Assembly (NCBI RefSeq): GCF_004006395.2
Contig: NZ_CP029758.2
Coordinates: forward strand, 2,976,001 to 3,040,000
Source: Clostridium sp. AWRP
GTDB taxonomy: Bacteria > Bacillota > Clostridia > Clostridiales > Clostridiaceae
Reading direction: 5' to 3'
DNA: 64,000 nucleotides
Shown here: piece after piece, positions 62,403 through 64,000 of the stretch
Layout of the letters: every line of letters begins with the position of its first letter
How positions within the stretch are numbered: the first letter of the stretch is position 1
Program-made: the position numbers and the translations under genes
The notes under the pieces: generated by a model
The model's database searches: none
Seen by the model: the letters and a program-made list of their open reading frames with translations, nothing else
Told to the model about the DNA's origin: nothing

Positions 62403-62900
62403 TTACTTATTTAATTTTTTATTAAATCTAACAGCATACGTTAAATATGGCTCTCCAAAATATTCTTCTTTATCTTTTATATATCCATGTTTTTTATAGA
62501 ATGAAATAGCTCTACTATTTCCCTTAAAAGCCCATATGACAATTTCTTTATAACCATATTTAAACGCCCGCTGCTCTGTAAAGTTAATCAATTGACTTCC
62601 AATGCCTAGATTTTGATAAGCCTCCGAAATATAAATACGCCAAACTTCAAAAGCTCCTATTTTATCATCATCAACTGTATCTCCAATAGATAATAGTGCT
62701 GCAATATGCCCATTACATTCATAAACATAGTTTGATAATCTATCAGATAAGAAATCTGCTTTCAATCTCTTTTTCCTATTAAAACAACCATTATCATTGA
62801 GCAATTGTTCATTTACATAGCCATCATATACAGACCTCCAATTATCATTGACAATTTTACAAACAATTTCTATATCTTCTTCTTGAAGCAAACGTATCAT
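62403..62900 (-). CDS. GNAT-family N-acetyltransferase
   Basis: A 165-aa complete GNAT fold: EDIEIVCKIVNDNWRSVY at the N terminus, the acetyl-CoA loop YISEAYQNLGIGSQLINF (motif A, Q/R-x-x-G-x-G) and a C-terminal SFYKKHGYIKD. Substrate unknown. Its start abuts the stop of an upstream GNAT remnant. Confidence 0.85.
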   Translation of the reverse strand: MIRLLQEEDIEIVCKIVNDNWRSVYDGYVNEQLLNDNGCFNRKKRLKADFLSDRLSNYVYECNGHIAALLSIGDTVDDDKIGAFEVWRIYISEAYQNLGIGSQLINFTEQRAFKYGYKEIVIWAFKGNSRAISFYKKHGYIKDKEEYFGEPYLTYAVRFNKKLNK

Positions 62901-63089
62901 TTAATTTATTTCCTTTCTAAATTGAAATTCTGAAATTGGAATTACTGGTTTTGGATTTTCAGAATGCTCTCCGATAATTTTCTCCATCCAAATCATATCA
63001 TACCAGTTTCCAAACTTGTATCCGCATTTTGTAAAATGTGCAATTTTCCTATATCCTAATTCAATAGATTTACTAAGTATTAAACTCAT
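62901..63089 (-). pseudogene. C-terminal remnant of a phosphinothricin-type acetyltransferase
   Basis: 62 codons. The stretch GYRKIAHFTKCGYKFGNWYDMIWMEK matches the end of PAT-type GNAT enzymes (usually KVGHFKEVGYKFGRWLDV), but the acetyl-CoA domain is missing and the start is arbitrary. It runs straight into the GNAT gene at 62900. Best read as a decayed gene, possibly left by a deletion. Confidence 0.65.
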
Positions 63090-63094
63090 TAACC

Positions 63095-63472
63095 CTAGAT
63101 ATATTTTTTAATCCACTGTCTTAAAAATTGTAGTTGTTCTTCGGTATGGAAATAATGCTCTCCTTGTTCCATAACCTGTAAATTGCAGTTGAAACGTTTT
63201 ACAAATGAAGCTATCACATTAAACTCACACAAATTATCTTCTGAACCATAAAGAATTGAAGTTGGTTTATTCCAAGCAGAAATAGGATGTTCTTTTACAT
63301 AGCAGTAGTAATCCCAATAGAGTGTTTGTCCAATAGGTGTTGAAATTATAGTAATGGCATCGTCTTCTTTATTTGACATATTACCATGTATCGCTACAAA
63401 TAATTTATCCGATTTTTTACCCCACAAAATTGCAGGGATATTTTCTATTTTTAAATTATTCTTTATCATCAT
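63095..63472 (-). pseudogene. Alpha/beta-hydrolase with large internal deletion
   Basis: 125 codons. The N terminus (LFVAIHGNMSNKEDDAI) is the first strand and oxyanion-hole region, and the C terminus (PTSILYGSEDN with acid; GEHYFHTEEQLQFLRQW with His) is the end of an alpha/beta-hydrolase. The middle part with the G-x-S-x-G nucleophile is absent, and IGQTLYWDYY follows directly. Full family members are about 220 aa, so roughly 90-100 residues were lost in frame. Probably inactive. Confidence 0.65.
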
Positions 63473-63556
63473 ATTCTCCTTTATATTTTTCTTTACACCT
63501 TTTATTATACATAAAATATAGTATAAAAATTTTAATCTATCTATAATATTAAATTT

Positions 63557-64000
63557 TTATTTAAGTATTTCAACATTTTCATAAATGGTTTTCTTCTCAT
63601 TAGATGAAATAACTTTATCTGTAATATATGCTATTATAATAATTATAGGTATATCGACAGCATATCGGGTAATCATAAATTTCCATCCCATTACTGATGC
63701 TTCAAATAATGATATAGGTATTTTTGTAGCAGACCATGCTCCTATAAAAATTAGCACATTGAAAAAAGCACTTCCCTTTTTCATCAAAACTGCAGCAAAA
63801 GGGAAAGAAACATATACCGGTCCAGCAGCAAATGAACCTAATAGAAAAGCAATAATCATACCTTTTAATCCTGAACCTTTTCCCATAAGTTTTATCATTG
63901 TTTCCTTTTGTACCCAAGTATCCAAAAGCCCCATCAAAATAAAGATCGGTGGCATAATAGCAAGCAGTTCCTTTAAATTATCTGCCGTTCCCTCTAACGA
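63557..64000 (-). CDS. UPF0718/DUF318-type permease (5' end outside window)
   Basis: The frame is open to the window edge, so the N terminus is cut off. At least 147 codons are visible, with four hydrophobic helices and motifs GSFAAGPVYVSFPFAAVLMKKG and FIGAWSATKIP, as in permeases related to ArsP/YraQ (DUF318). These export organic arsenicals or other small solutes. Basic C-terminal tail. Downstream genes on the same strand are decayed. Confidence 0.75.
   Translation of the reverse strand, partial: SLEGTADNLKELLAIMPPIFILMGLLDTWVQKETMIKLMGKGSGLKGMIIAFLLGSFAAGPVYVSFPFAAVLMKKGSAFFNVLIFIGAWSATKIPISLFEASVMGWKFMITRYAVDIPIIIIIAYITDKVISSNEKKTIYENVEILK

Overview
The window looks like chromosome of a spore-forming, strictly anaerobic Clostridium (Clostridium sensu stricto). 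The DNA is very AT-rich, Shine-Dalgarno sites are strong (GGAGG), GTG and TTG starts are frequent, and there are many ferredoxin-type 4Fe-4S proteins. A four-gene GerA-type germinant receptor operon and a spore photoproduct lyase show that the host makes endospores. The species cannot be fixed from the sequence alone; an acetogen or solvent-producer-like Clostridium is a guess. No rRNA, tRNA, CRISPR array or prophage was seen.

Layout. 1-2.8 kb: end of an ABC importer operon with an alkaline-phosphatase-superfamily hydrolase, probably for an organophosphorus solute, behind two GntR/HutC-like operators. 3-9 kb: phosphatase, Fe-S reductases, a flavin reductase pair divergent from an HxlR regulator, and a BAAT-type hydrolase. 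9-12.5 kb: KtrAB potassium uptake, GreA and a phosphoribosyltransferase. 12.5-19.1 kb: a chemoreceptor, a three-gene membrane redox module (CcdA-like protein, NapH-like Fe-S protein, secreted protein) and a LytTR/DUF3021 pair. 19.5-25.1 kb: AEC transporter, ECF sigma/anti-sigma operon and a NitT/TauT-type ABC importer. 25.8-29.1 kb: a sugar-nucleotide/glycosyltransferase/alpha-alpha-barrel operon. 29-37.9 kb: glycerol dehydrogenase, SDR, a spore-photolyase cluster, an MFS exporter, an orphan DUF1016 nuclease, RNase Z and an Xre-type regulator. 38-46 kb: BirA, isoaspartyl dipeptidase, Fe-S protein, two tiny Cys-rich membrane peptides, soluble chemoreceptor, AAA ATPase, LarE and a flavodoxin-ferredoxin fusion. 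46-58 kb: AsnB, polysaccharide deacetylase, GlnS, a YidC paralogue, a MerR-methyltransferase fusion, two DegT aminotransferases, a UPF0489 protein and a frameshifted glucuronyl-epimerase-like gene. 58-62.3 kb: germinant receptor operon. 62.4-64 kb: GNAT, two decayed gene remnants and a partial permease.

The most unusual content lies between genes. (i) Two tandem, near-identical 27-29-residue peptides end in CCGCGC, each with its own strong ribosome site. (ii) A roughly 210-bp near-perfect palindrome occurs twice; the copies share an identical 17-nt apical loop while paired bases in the stem change together. (iii) A MITE-like family has TIRs of about 20 bp in three copies. One copy carries a roughly 200-bp structured core resembling a TnpB-type 3'-end/omega-RNA, and a second core-like sequence lies elsewhere; neither has a tnpB gene beside it. 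(iv) There is a cruciform repeat downstream of iadA and a compact three-way-junction sequence before glnS.
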